64,000 nucleotides of DNA from Hippophae tibetana (Eukaryota; Streptophyta; Magnoliopsida; Rosales; Elaeagnaceae): positions 33,013,843 through 33,077,842 of the forward strand of contig CM072810.1 of the NCBI GenBank assembly GCA_037013495.1, in the 5' to 3' direction. Below the pieces are notes generated by a model. That model ran no database searches and was not told the origin of the DNA. It saw only the letters and a program-made list of their open reading frames with translations. Positions 39,453-51,243 of the stretch are shown piece after piece. Positions within the stretch are counted from its first letter, which is position 1; each line of letters opens with the position of its first letter. Made by a program: the position numbers and the translations under genes.

Positions 39453-40041
39453 TTCCTTACTAGCTTACCTTATCATTTTCAAGCAAAAGTTACCTTGCTT
39501 AAATACATGAAAAATCCTTGTGACCTTACTGTTAAATGAATCACTTGGGCAAGTATTCGAACTGCATCACTTGTATCCAATATGTCAGCCATCCACTTAT
39601 GAGGACACAAAGAACTTGGCTTTATAGACATCAAGGATAGTGGTCTTAGCCAAGATCTTTTTGACACAGTTTTTAGGAATGATGACTCTAATACCAATGA
39701 AGAGAAATGGGATCTACTTTCCCAGAGAGTTACTAAATTTCTTAGATAGAATTAACCCTTTTTAGAGGTTTTAGAAAAAAATAATCATAGCTCCAAAATG
39801 ATTATTTCAATGAATTTGGAGTTGTACTTCTTCCAAACAACATGAAATATTTTGCAGACCACTCATATAGGTATTTGAGCGAAAAAATAAATCTAGAACT
39901 ACGAAGTTGATTAAAAATTTTGAACTCTATATCCAGCAAGAGGATGAAACTTGGAACAAATTCTAATCATGTTTTTCAAACATTATCAACTACTCTTACA
40001 ATTTGGGTGGACCTATAAGGAAAGGGAAGTAGATTGAGAAA
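39453..40041. repeat. Reference monomer, class A2
   Basis: Typical A2 unit with cacttatgaggacac in the diagnostic block, tcagcc before it and ttagccaagatc after it. It then has gaagagaaatggg and cccagagagttac, and an H1 tail (aatcatagctcc, ggagttg, ccactcatatagg, gttgatta, ataaggaaaggg). The telomere-like core is altered to ttttagagg, a variant common in A2 copies from about 8.5 kb on. Thirty-five of the 109 monomers carry the A2 block. Confidence 0.92.
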
Positions 40042-40630
40042 TTCCTTACTAGCTTACCTTATCATTTTCAAGCAAAAGTTACCTTGCTTAAATACATGAA
40101 AAATCCTTGTGACCTTACTGTTAAATGAATCACTTGGGCAAGTATTCGAACTGCATCACTTGTATCCAATATGTCAGCCATCCACTCACGAGGACGGAAA
40201 GAACTTGGCTTTATAGACATCAAGGAAAGTGGTCTTAGCGAAGATCTTTTTGACACAGTTTTTAGGAATGATGACTCTAATACCAATGAATAGAAATGGG
40301 ATCTACTTTCCTAGAGATTTACTAAATTTCTTAGATAAAATTAGCCCTTTTTTAGGGGTTTTAGAAAAAAATAATCCGAGCTCTAAAATGATTATTTTAA
40401 TGAATTTAGAGTTGTACTTCTTCCAAACAACATGAAATATTTTGCAGACCACCCATATAGGTATTTGAGCTAAATAATAAATCTAGAACTACGAAGTTGA
40501 CCAAAAATTTGAACTCTATATCCAGCAAGAGGATGAAACTTGAAACAAATTCTAATCATGTTTTTCAAACATTATCAACTACTCGTACAATTTGGGTGGA
40601 CCTATCTGGAAAGGGAAAGAGATTGAGAAA
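40042..40630. repeat. Reference monomer, class B
   Basis: Typical B unit with cactcacgaggacgg in the diagnostic block, ttgtgaccttac instead of ttgtgaacttac near offset 65, gaatagaaatggg in place of gaagagaaatggg, and cctagagatttac in place of cccagagagttac. The tail is H2 (aatccgagctct, agagttg, ccacccatatagg, gttgacca, atctggaaaggg). A sub-form of B, for example at 11191 and 24147, keeps the B block but has A2-like sequence just after it (agccaagatc, gaagagaaatggg), a recombinant head. Thirty-seven copies, plus two B' copies (7657 and 54766) with cactaacgaggacgg. Confidence 0.92.
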
Positions 40631-41219
40631 TTCCTTACTAGCTTACCTTATCATTTTCAAGCAAAAGTTACCTTGCTTAAATACATAAAAATTCCTTGTG
40701 AACTTATTGTTAAATGAATAACTTGGGCAAGTATTCGAACTGCATCACTTGTATCCAATATGTTAGGCATCCACTTTCGAGGATGGAAAGAGCTTGGCTT
40801 TGTAGACATCAAGGATAGTGGTCTTAGCGAAGATCTTTTTGACACAGTTTTTAGGAATCATGACTCTAATACCAATGAATAGAAATGGGATCTACTTTCC
40901 CAGAGAGTTACTAAATTTCTTAGATAGAATTAGCCCTTTTTTAGGGGTTTTAGAAAAAAGTAATCCGAGCTCTAAAATGATTATTTCAATGAATTTAGAG
41001 TTGTACTTCTTTCAAACAACATGAAATATTTTGCAGACCACCCATATAGGTATTTGAGCTAAAAAATAAATCTAGAACTACGAAGTTGACCAAAAATTTG
41101 AACTCTATATCCAGCAAGAGGATGAAACTTGGAACAAATTCTAATCATGTTTTCCAAACATTATCAACTACTCGTACAATTTGGGTGGACCTATCTGGAA
41201 AGGGAAAGAGATTAAGAAA
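40631..41219. repeat. Reference monomer, class C
   Basis: Typical C unit with cactttcgaggatgg in the diagnostic block, preceded by ttagcc (this copy has the private change ttaggc at 40767). It has acataaaaattcc near offset 53, cttattgttaaatgaataac, gagcttggctttgtagac, and an H2 tail with ttctttcaaac. C is the most divergent class and appears in 28 of 109 monomers, rarely in the first 10 kb and regularly after that. Confidence 0.92.
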
Positions 41220-44090
41220 TTCCTTACTAGCTTACCTTATCATTTTCAAGCAAAAGTCACCTTGCTTAAATACATAAAAATTCCTTGTGAACTTATTGTT
41301 AAATGAATAACTTGGGCAACTATTCGAACTGCATCACTTGTATCCAATATCTTAGCCATCCACTTTCGAGGATGGAAAGAGCTTGGCTTTGTAGACATCA
41401 AGGATAGTGGTCTTAGCGAAGATCTTTTTGACACAGTTTTTAGGAATGATGACTCTAATACCAATGAAGAGAAATGGGATCTACTTTCCCAGAGAGTTAC
41501 TAAATTTCTTAGATAGAATTAACCCTTTTTAGGGGTTTAGAAAAAAATAATCATAGCTCCAAAATGATTATTTCAATGAATTTGGAGTTGTACTTCTTCC
41601 AAATAACATGAAATATTTTGCAGACCACTCATATAGGTATTTGAGCTAAAAAATAAATCTAGAACTACGAAGTTGATTAAAAATTTTGAACTCTATATCC
41701 AGCAAGAGGATGAAACTTGGAACAAATTCTAATCATGTTTTTCAAACATTATCAACTACTCGTACAATTTGGGTGGACCTATAAGGAAAGGGAAGTAGAT
41801 TGAGAAATTCCTTACTAGCTTACTTTATCATTTTCAAGCAAAAGTTACCTTGCTTAAATAGATGAAAAATCCTTGTGAACTTACTGTTAAATGAATTACT
41901 TGGGCAAGTATTCGAACTGCATCACTTGTATCCAATATGTCAGCCATCCACTTATGAGGACACAAAGAAATTGCCTTTATAGACATCAAGGATAGTTGTC
42001 TTAGCCAAGATCTTTTTGACACAGTTTTTAGGAATGATGACTCTAATACCAATGAAGAGAAATGGGATCTACTTTCCCAGAGAGTTACTAAATTTCTTAG
42101 ATAGAATTAACCCTTTTTAGAGGTTTTAGAAAAAAATAATCATAGCTCCAAAATGATTATTTCAATGAATTTGGAGTTGTACTTCTTCCAAACAACATGA
42201 AATATTTTGCAGACCACTCATATAGGTATTTGAGCTAAAAAATAAATCTAGAACTACGAAGTTGATTAAAAATTTTGAACTCTATATCCAGCAAGAGGAT
42301 GAAACTTGGAACAAATTCTAATCATGTTTTTCGAACATTATCAACTACTCTTACAATTTGGGTGGACCTATAAGGAAAGGGAAGTAGATTGAGAAATTCC
42401 TTACTAGCTTACCTTATCATTTTCAAGCAAAAGTTACCTTGCTTAAATACATGAAAAATCCTTGTGACCTTACTGTTAAATGAATCACTTGGGCAAGTAT
42501 TCGAACTGCATCACTTGTATCCAATATGTCAGCCATCCACTTATGAGGACACAAAGAACTTGGCTTTATAGACATCAAGGATAGTGGTCTTAGCCAAGAT
42601 CTTTTTGACACAGTTTTTAGGAATGATGACTCTAATACCAATGAAGAGAAATGGGATCTACTTTCCCAGAGAGTTACTAAATTTCTTAGATAGAATTAAC
42701 CCTTTTTAGAGGTTTTAGAAAAAAATAATCATAGCTCCAAAATGATTATTTCAATGAATTTGGAGTTGTACTTCTTCCAAACAACATGAAATATTTTGCA
42801 GACCACTCATATAGGTATTTGAGCGAAAAAATAAATCTAGAACTACGAAGTTGATTAAAAATTTTGAACTCTATATCCAGCAAGAGGATGAAACTTGGAA
42901 CAAATTCTAATCATGTTTTTCAAACATTATCAACTACTCTTACAATTTGGGTGGACCTATAAGGAAAGGGAAGTAGATTGAGAAATTCCTTACTAGCTTA
43001 CCTTATCATTTTCAAGCAAAAGTTACCTTGCTTAAATACATGAAAAATCCTTGTGACCTTACTGTTAAATGAATCACTTGGGCAAGTATTCGAACTGCAT
43101 CACTTGTATCCAATATGTCAGCCATCCACTCACGAGGACGGAAAGAACTTGGCTTTATAGACATCAAGGAAAGTGGTCTTAGCGAAGATCTTTTTGACAC
43201 AGTTTTTAGGAATGATGACTCTAATACCAATGAATAGAAATGGGATCTACTTTCCTAGAGATTTACTAAATTTCTTAGATAAAATTAGCCCTTTTTTAGG
43301 GGTTTTAGAAAAAAATAATCCGAGCTCTAAAATGATTATTTTAATGAATTTAGAGTTGTACTTCTTCCAAACAACATGAAATATTTTGCAGACCACCCAT
43401 ATAGGTATTTGAGCTAAATAATAAATCTAGAACTACGAAGTTGACCAAAAATTTGAACTCTATATCCAGCAAGAGGATGAAACTTGAAACAAATTCTAAT
43501 CATGTTTTTCAAACATTATCAACTACTCGTACAATTTGGGTGGACCTATCTGGAAAGGGAAAGAGATTGAGAAATTCCTTACTAGCTTACCTTATCATTT
43601 TCAAGCAAAAGTTACCTTGCTTAAATACATAAAAATTCCTTGTGAACTTATTGTTAAATGAATAACTTGGGCAAGTATTCGAACTGCATCACTTGTATCC
43701 AATATGTTAGCCATCCACTTTCGAGGATGGAAAGAGCTTGGCTTTGTAGACATCAAGGATAGTGGTCTTAGCGAAGATCTTTTTGACACAGTTTTTAGGA
43801 ATCATGACTCTAATACCAATGAATAGAAATGGGATCTACTTTCCCAGAGAGTTACTAAATTTCTTAGATAGAATTAGCCCTTTTTTAGGGGTTTTAGAAA
43901 AAAGTAATCCGAGCTCTAAAATGATTATTTCAATGAATTTAGAGTTGTACTTCTTTCAAACAACATGAAATATTTTGCAGACCACCCATATAGGTATTTG
44001 AGCTAAAAAATAAATCTAGAACTACGAAGTTGACCAAAAATTTGAACTCTATATCCAGCAAGAGGATGAAACTTGGAACAAATTCTAATC
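41064..44090. repeat. 5-monomer tandem duplication, copy 2
   Basis: Second CAABC pentamer. One difference seen is C at 43711 against G at 40767 (ttagcc versus ttaggc). It ends near 44.09 kb, where tgtttttcaaac replaces tgttttccaaac. Very few differences were seen in 2.9 kb. Confidence 0.89.
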
Positions 44091-44163
44091 ATGTTTTTCA
44101 AACATTATCAACTACTCGTACAATTTGGGTGGACCTATCTGGAAAGGGAAAGAGATTAAGAAA

Positions 44164-45340
44164 TTCCTTACTAGCTTACCTTATCATTTTCAAGCAAAAG
44201 TCACCTTGCTTAAATACATAAAAATTCCTTGTGAACTTATTGTTAAATGAATAACTTGGGCAACTATTCGAACTGCATCACTTGTATCCAATATGTTAGC
44301 CATCCACTTTCGAGGATGGAAAGAGCTTGGCTTTGTAGACATCAAGGATAGTGGTCTTAGCGAAGATCTTTTTGACACAGTTTTTAGGAATGATGACTCT
44401 AATACCAATGAAGAGAAATGGGATCTACTTTCCCAGAGAGTTACTAAATTTCTTAGATAGAATTAACCCTTTTTAGGGGTTTAGAAAAAAATAATCATAG
44501 CTCCAAAATGATTATTTCAATGAATTTGGAGTTGTACTTCTTCCAAATAACATGAAATATTTTGCAGACCACTCATATAGGTATTTGAGCTAAAAAATAA
44601 ATCTAGAACTACGAAGTTGATTAAAAATTTTGAACTCTATATCCAGCAAGAGGATGAAACTTGGAACAAATTCTAATCATGTTTTCCAAACATTATAAAC
44701 TACTCGTACAATTTGGGTGGACCTATAAGGAAAGGGAAGTAGATTGAGAAATTCCTTACTAGCTTACTTTATCATTTTCAAGCAAAAGTTACCTTGCTTA
44801 AATAGATGAAAAATCCTTGTGAACTTACTGTTAAATGAATTACTTGGGCAAGTATTCGAACTGCATCACTTGTATCCAATATGTCAGCCATCCACTTATG
44901 AGGACACAAAGAACTTGGCTTTATAGACATCAAGGATAGTGGTCTTAGCCAAGATCTTTTTGACACAGTTTTTAGGAATGATGACACTAGTACCAATGAA
45001 GAGAAATGGGATCTACTTTCCCAGAGAGTTACTAAATTTCTTAGATAGAATTAACCCTTTTTAGGGGTTTTAGAAAAAAATAATCATAGCTCCAAAATGA
45101 TTATTTCAATGAATTTGGAGTTGTACTTCTTCCAAACAACATGAAATATTTTGCAGACCACTCATATAGGTATTTGAGCTAAAAAATAAATCTAGAACTA
45201 CGAAGTTGATTAAAAATTTTGAACTCTATATCCAGCAAGAGGATGAAACTTGGAACAAATTCTAATCATGTTTTTCAAACATTATCAACTACTCTTACAA
45301 TTTGGGTGGACCTATAAGGAAAGGGAAGTAGATTGAGAAA
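44164..45340. repeat. Array segment 9: monomers 76-77
   Basis: Two monomers between the pentamer block and the 19-monomer block: 44164 C and 44752 A2. The A2 copy keeps aaatagatgaaaaatcc, also found in the A2 copies at 38864 and 41808. It also has gatgacactagtacc, as in A2 copies at 18846, 30624 and 32977, so it is a recombinant. Confidence 0.87.
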
Positions 45341-48300
45341 TTCCTTACTAGCTTACCTTATCATTTTCAAGCAAAAGTTACCTTGCTTAAATACATGAAA
45401 AATCCTTGTGACCTTACTGTTAAATGAATCACTTGGGCAAGTATTCGAACTGCATCACTTGTATCCAATATATCAGCCATCCACTTATGAGGACACAAAG
45501 AACTTGGCTTTATAGACATCAAGGATAGTGGTCTTAGCCAAGATTTTTTTGACACAGTTTTTAGGAATGATGGCTCTAATACCAATGAAGAGAAATGGGA
45601 TCTACTTTCCCAGAGAGTTACTAAATTTCTTAGATAGAATTAACCCTTTTTAGAGGTTTTAGAAAAAAATAATCATAGCTCCAAAATGATTATTTCAATG
45701 ATTTTGGAGTTGTACTTCTTCCAAACAACATGAAATATTTTGCAGACCACTCATATAGGTATTTGAGCGAAAAAATAAATCTAGAACTACGAAGTTGATT
45801 AAAAATTTTGAACTCTATATCCAGCAAGAGGATGAAACTTGGAACAAATTCTAATCATGTTTTTCAAACATTATCAACTACTCTTACAATTTGGGTGGAC
45901 CTATAAGGAAAGGGAAGTAGATTGAGAAATTCCTTACTAGCTTACCTTATCATTTTCAAGCAAAAGTTACCTTGCTTAAATACATGAAAAATCCTTGTGA
46001 CCTTACTGTTAAATGAATCACTTGGGCAAGTATTCGAACTGCATCACTTGTATCCAATATGTCAGCCATCCACTCACGAGGACGGAAAGAACTTGGCTTT
46101 GTAGACATCAAGGAAAGTGGTCTTAGCGAAGATCTTTTTGACACAGTTTTTAGGAATGATGACTCTAATACCAATGAATAGAAATGGGATCTACTTTCCT
46201 AGAGATTTACTAAATTTCTTAGATAAAATTAGCCCTTTTTTAGGGGTTTTAGAAAAAAATAATCCGAGCTCTAAAATGATTATTTTAATGAATTTAGAGT
46301 TGTACTTCTTCCAAACAACATGAAATATTTTGCAGACCACCCATATAGGTATTTGAGCTAAAAAATAAATCTAGAACTACGAAGTTGACCAAAAATTTGA
46401 ACTCTATATCCAGCAAGAGGATGAAACTTGGAACAAATTCTAATCATGTTTTTCAAACATTATCAACAACTCGTACAATTTGGGTGGACCTATCTGGAAA
46501 GGGAAAGAGATTGAGAAATTCCTTACTAGCTTACCTTATCATTTTCAAGCAAAAGTCACCTTGCTTAAATACATAAAAATTACTTGTGAACTTATTGTTA
46601 AATGAATAACTTGGGCAACTATTCGAACTGCATCACTTGTATCCAATATGTTAGCCATCCACTTTCGAGGATGGAAATAGCTTGGCTTTGTAGACATCAA
46701 GGATAGTGGTCTTAGCGAAGATCTTTTTGACACAGTTTTTAGGAATGATGACTCTAATACCAATGAAGAGGAATGGGATCTACTTTCCCAGAGAGTTACT
46801 AAATTTCTTAGATAGAATTAACCCTTTTTAGAGGTTTTAGAAAAAAATAATCATAGCTCCAAAATGATTATTTCAATGAATTTGGAGTTGTACTTCTTCC
46901 AAACAACATGAAATATTTTGCAGACCACTCATATAGGTATTTGAGCTAAAAAATAAATCTAGAACTACGAAGTTGACCAAAAATTTGAACTCTATATCTA
47001 GCAAGAGGATGAAACTTGAAACAAATTCTAATCATGTTTTTCAAACATTATCAACTACTCGTACAATTTGGGTTGACCTATCTGGAAAGGGAAAGAGATT
47101 GAGAAATTCCTTACTAGCTTACCTTATCATTTTCAAGCAAAAGTTACCTTGCTTAAATACATGAAAAATCCTTGTGACCTTACTGTTAAATGAATCACTT
47201 GGGCAAGTATTCGAACTGCATCACTTGTATCCAATATGTCAGCCTTCCACTTATGAGGACACAAAGAACTTGGCTTTATAGACATCAAGGATAGTGGTCT
47301 TAGCCAAGATCTTTTTGACACAGTTTTTAGGAATGATGACTCTAATACCAATGAAGAGAAATGGGATCTACTTTCCCAGAGAGTTACTAAATTTCTTAGA
47401 TAGAATTAACACTTTTTAGAGGTTTTAGAAAAAAATAATCATAGCTCCAAAATGATTATTTCAATGAATTTGGAGTTGTACTTCTTCCAAACAACATGAA
47501 ATATTTTGCAGACCACTCATATAGGTATTTGAGCGAAAAAATAAATCTAGAACTACGAAGTTGATTAAAAATTTTGAACTCTATATCCAGCAAGAGGATG
47601 AAACTTGGAACAAATTCTAATCATGTTTTTCAAACATTATCAACTACTCTTACAATTTGGGTGGACCTATAAGGAAAGGGAAGTAGATTGAGAAATTCCT
47701 TACTAGCTTACCTTATCATTTTCAAGCAAAAGTTACCTTGCTTAAATACATGAAAAATCCTTGTGACCTTACTATTAAATGAATCACTTGGGCAAGTATT
47801 CGAACTGCATCACTTGTATCCAATATGTCAGCCATCCACTCACGAGGACGGAAAGAACTTGGCTTTATAGACCTCAAGGAAAGTGGTCTTAGCGAAGATC
47901 TTTTTGACACAGTTTTTAGGAATGATGACTCTAATACCAATGAATAGAAATGGGATCTACTTTCCTAGAGATTTACTAAATTTCTTAGATAAAATTAGCC
48001 CTTTTTTAGGGGTTTTAGAAAAAAATAATCCGAGCTCTAAAATGATTATTTTAATGAATTTAGAGTTGTACTTCTTCCAAACAACATGAAATATTTTGCA
48101 GACCACCCATATAGGTATTTGAGCTAAATAATAAATCTAGAACTACGAAGTTGACCAAAAATTTGAACTCTATATCCAGCAAGAGGATGAAACTTGAAAC
48201 AAATTCTAATCATGTTTTTCAAACATTATCAACTACTCGTACAATTTGGGTGGACCTATCTGGAAAGGGAAAGAGATTGAGAAATTCCTTACTAGCTTAC

Positions 48301-48751
48301 CTTATCATTTTCAAGCAAAAGTTACCTTGCTTAAATACATAAAAATTCCTTGTGAACTTATTGTTAAATGAATAACTTGGGCAAGTATTCGAACTGCATC
48401 ACTTGTATCCAATATGTTAGCCATCCACTTTCGAGGATGGAAAGAGCTTGGCTTTGTAGACATCAAGGATAGTGGTCTTAGCGAAGATCTTTTTGACACA
48501 GTTTTTAGGAATCATGACTCTAATACCAATGAATAGAAATGGGATCTACTTTCCCAGAGAGTTACTAAATTTCTTAGATAGAATTAGCCCTTTTTTAGGG
48601 GTTTTAGAAAAAAGTAATCCGAGCTCTAAAATGATTATTTCAATGAATTTAGAGTTGTACTTCTTTCAAACAACATGAAATATTTTGCAGACCACCCATA
48701 TAGGTATTTGAGCTAAAAAATAAATCTAGAACTACGAAGTTGACCAAAAAT

Positions 48752-49930
48752 TTGAACTCTATATCCAGCAAGAGGATGAAACTTGGAACAAATTCTAATC
48801 ATGTTTTTCAAACATTATCAACTACTCGTACAATTTGGGTGGACCTATAAGGAAAGGGAAGTAGATTGAGAAATTCCTTACTAGCTTACCTTATCATTTT
48901 CAAGCAAAAGTTACCTTGCTTAAATACATGAAAAATCCATGTGAACTTACTGTTAAATGAATCACTTGGGCAAGTATTCGAACTGCATCACTTGTATCCA
49001 ATATGTCAGCCATCCACTCACGAGGACGGAAAGAACTTGGCTTTATAGACATCAAGGATAGTGGTCTTAGCCAAGATCTTTTTGACACAGTTTTTAGGAA
49101 TGATGACTCTAATACCAATGAAGAGAAATGGGATCTACTTTCCCAGAGAGTTACTAAATTTCTTAGATAGAATTAACCCTTTTTAGAGGTTTTAGAAAAA
49201 AATAATCATAGCTCTAAAATGATTATTTCAATGAATTTGGAGTTGTACTTCTTCCAAACAACATGAAATATTTTGCAGACCACTCATATAGGTATTTGAG
49301 CTAAAAAATAATTCTAGAACTACGAAGTTGATTAAAAATTTTGAACTCTATATCCAGCAAGAGGATGAAACTTGGAACAAATTCTAATCATGTTTTTCAA
49401 ACATTATCAACTACTCTTACAATTTGGGTGGACCTATAAGGAAAGGGAAGTAGATTGAGAAATTCCTTACTAGCTTACCTTATCATTTTCAAGAAAAAGT
49501 TACCTTGCTTAAATACATGAAAAATCCTTGTGACCTTACTGTTAAATGAATCACTTGGGCAAGTATTCGAACTGCATCACTTGTATCCAATATGTCAGCC
49601 ATCCACTCACGAGGACGGAAAGAACTTGGCTTTATAGACATCAAGGATAGTGGTCTTTGCGAAGATCTTTTTGACACAGTTTTTAGGAATGATGACTCTA
49701 ATACCAATGAATAGAAATGGGATCAACTTTCCTAGAGATTTACTAAATTTCTTAGATAAAATTAGCCCTTTTTTAGGGGTTTTAGAAAAAAATAATCATA
49801 GCTCCAAAATGATTATTTCAATGAATTTGGAGTTGTACTTCTTCCAAATAACATGAAATATTTTGCAGACCACTCATATAGGTATTTAAGCTAAAAAATA
49901 AATCTAGAACTACGAAGTTGATTAAAAATT
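48752..49930. repeat. 2-monomer (1179 bp) tandem duplication, copy 1
   Basis: BB dimer carrying the private markers aagaaaaagttacc, ggtctttgcgaag and ggtatttaagct. The same markers recur 1179 bp downstream (for example ggtatttaagct at about 49,882 and 51,061). The left limit is at gttgaccaaaaatttg versus gttgattaaaaattttg. The whole dimer pair is present again near 59.9-62.3 kb inside the second 19-monomer unit. Confidence 0.88.
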
Positions 49931-51243
49931 TTGAACTCTATATCCAGCAAGAGGATGAAACTTGGAACAAATTCTAATCATGTTTTTCAAACATTATCAA
50001 CTACTCGTACAATTTGGGTGGACCTATAAGGAAAGGGAAGTAGATTGAGAAATTCCTTACTAGCTTACCTTATCATTTTCAAGCAAAAGTTACCTTGCTT
50101 AAATACATGAAAAATCCATGTGAACTTACTGTTAAATGAATCACTTGGGCAAGTATTCGAACTGCATCACTTGTATCCAATATGTCAGCCATCCACTCAC
50201 GAGGACGGAAAGAACTTGGCTTTATAGACATCAAGGATAGTGGTCTTAGCCAAGATCTTTTTGACACAGTTTTTAGGAATGATGACTCTAATACCAATGA
50301 AGAGAAATGGGATCTACTTTCCCAGAGAGTTACTAAATTTCTTAGATAGAATTAACCCTTTTTAGAGGTTTTAGAAAAAAATAATCATAGCTCTAAAATG
50401 ATTATTTCAATGAATTTGGAGTTGTACTTCTTCCAAACAACATGAAATATTTTGCAGACCACTCATATAGGTATTTGAGCTAAAAAATAATTCTAGAACT
50501 ACGAAGTTGATTAAAAATTTTGAACTCTATATCCAGCAAGAGGATGAAACTTGGAACAAATTCTAATCATGTTTTTCAAACATTATCAACTACTCTTACA
50601 ATTTGGGTGGACCTATAAGGAAAGGGAAGTAGATTGAGAAATTCCTTACTAGCTTACCTTATCATTTTCAAGAAAAAGTTACCTTGCTTAAATACATGAA
50701 AAATCCTTGTGACCTTACTGTTAAATGAATCACTTGGGCAAGTATTCGAACTGCATCACTTGTATCCAATATGTCAGCCATCCACTCACGAGGACGGAAA
50801 GAACTTGGCTTTATAGACATCAAGGATAGTGGTCTTTGCGAAGATCTTTTTGACACAGTTTTTAGGAATGATGACTCTAATACCAATGAATAGAAATGGG
50901 ATCAACTTTCCTAGAGATTTACTAAATTTCTTAGATAAAATTAGCCCTTTTTTAGGGGTTTTAGAAAAAAATAATCATAGCTCCAAAATGATTATTTCAA
51001 TGAATTTGGAGTTGTACTTCTTCCAAATAACATGAAATATTTTGCAGACCACTCATATAGGTATTTAAGCTAAAAAATAAATCTAGAACTACGAAGTTGA
51101 TTAAAAATTTTGAACTCTATATCCAGCAAGAGGATGAAACTTGGAACAAATTCTAATCATGTTTTTCAAACATTATCAACTACTCGTACAATTTGGGTGG
51201 ACCTATAAGGAAAGGGAAGTAGATTGAGAAATTCCTTACTAGC
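49931..51243. repeat. 2-monomer tandem duplication, copy 2
   Basis: Second BB dimer, with no difference from copy 1 seen by eye. The match extends to about 51,243, where tagctcactttatc replaces tagcttaccttatc. Confidence 0.87.

Larger units (their letters stand above)
38120..41063. repeat. 5-monomer (2944 bp) tandem duplication, copy 1
   Basis: CAABC pentamer. Shared markers 2944 bp apart: tgttttccaaac (38,204 and 41,148), ccaatatcttagcc, aaatagatgaaaaatcc, aaagaaattgcc, tttttcgaacatt and gagcgaaaaaataaatc. The left limit is near gctaaataataaatc (38,114) versus gctaaaaaataaatc (41,058). Confidence 0.9.
38276..44163. repeat. Array segment 8: monomers 66-75, two pentamers
   Basis: Monomer starts and classes: 38276 C, 38864 A2, 39453 A2, 40042 B, 40631 C, then 41220 C, 41808 A2, 42397 A2, 42986 B, 43575 C. 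The string CAABC is repeated twice with a 2944 bp offset and near-perfect identity. Confidence 0.93.

Noticed and set aside
40775..40792. CENP-B box in the C class block (tttcgaggatggaaag)
   Set aside because: The TTCG start is present, but the CGGG end and central A spacing of the consensus are missing, and classes A and B lose even the TTCG.
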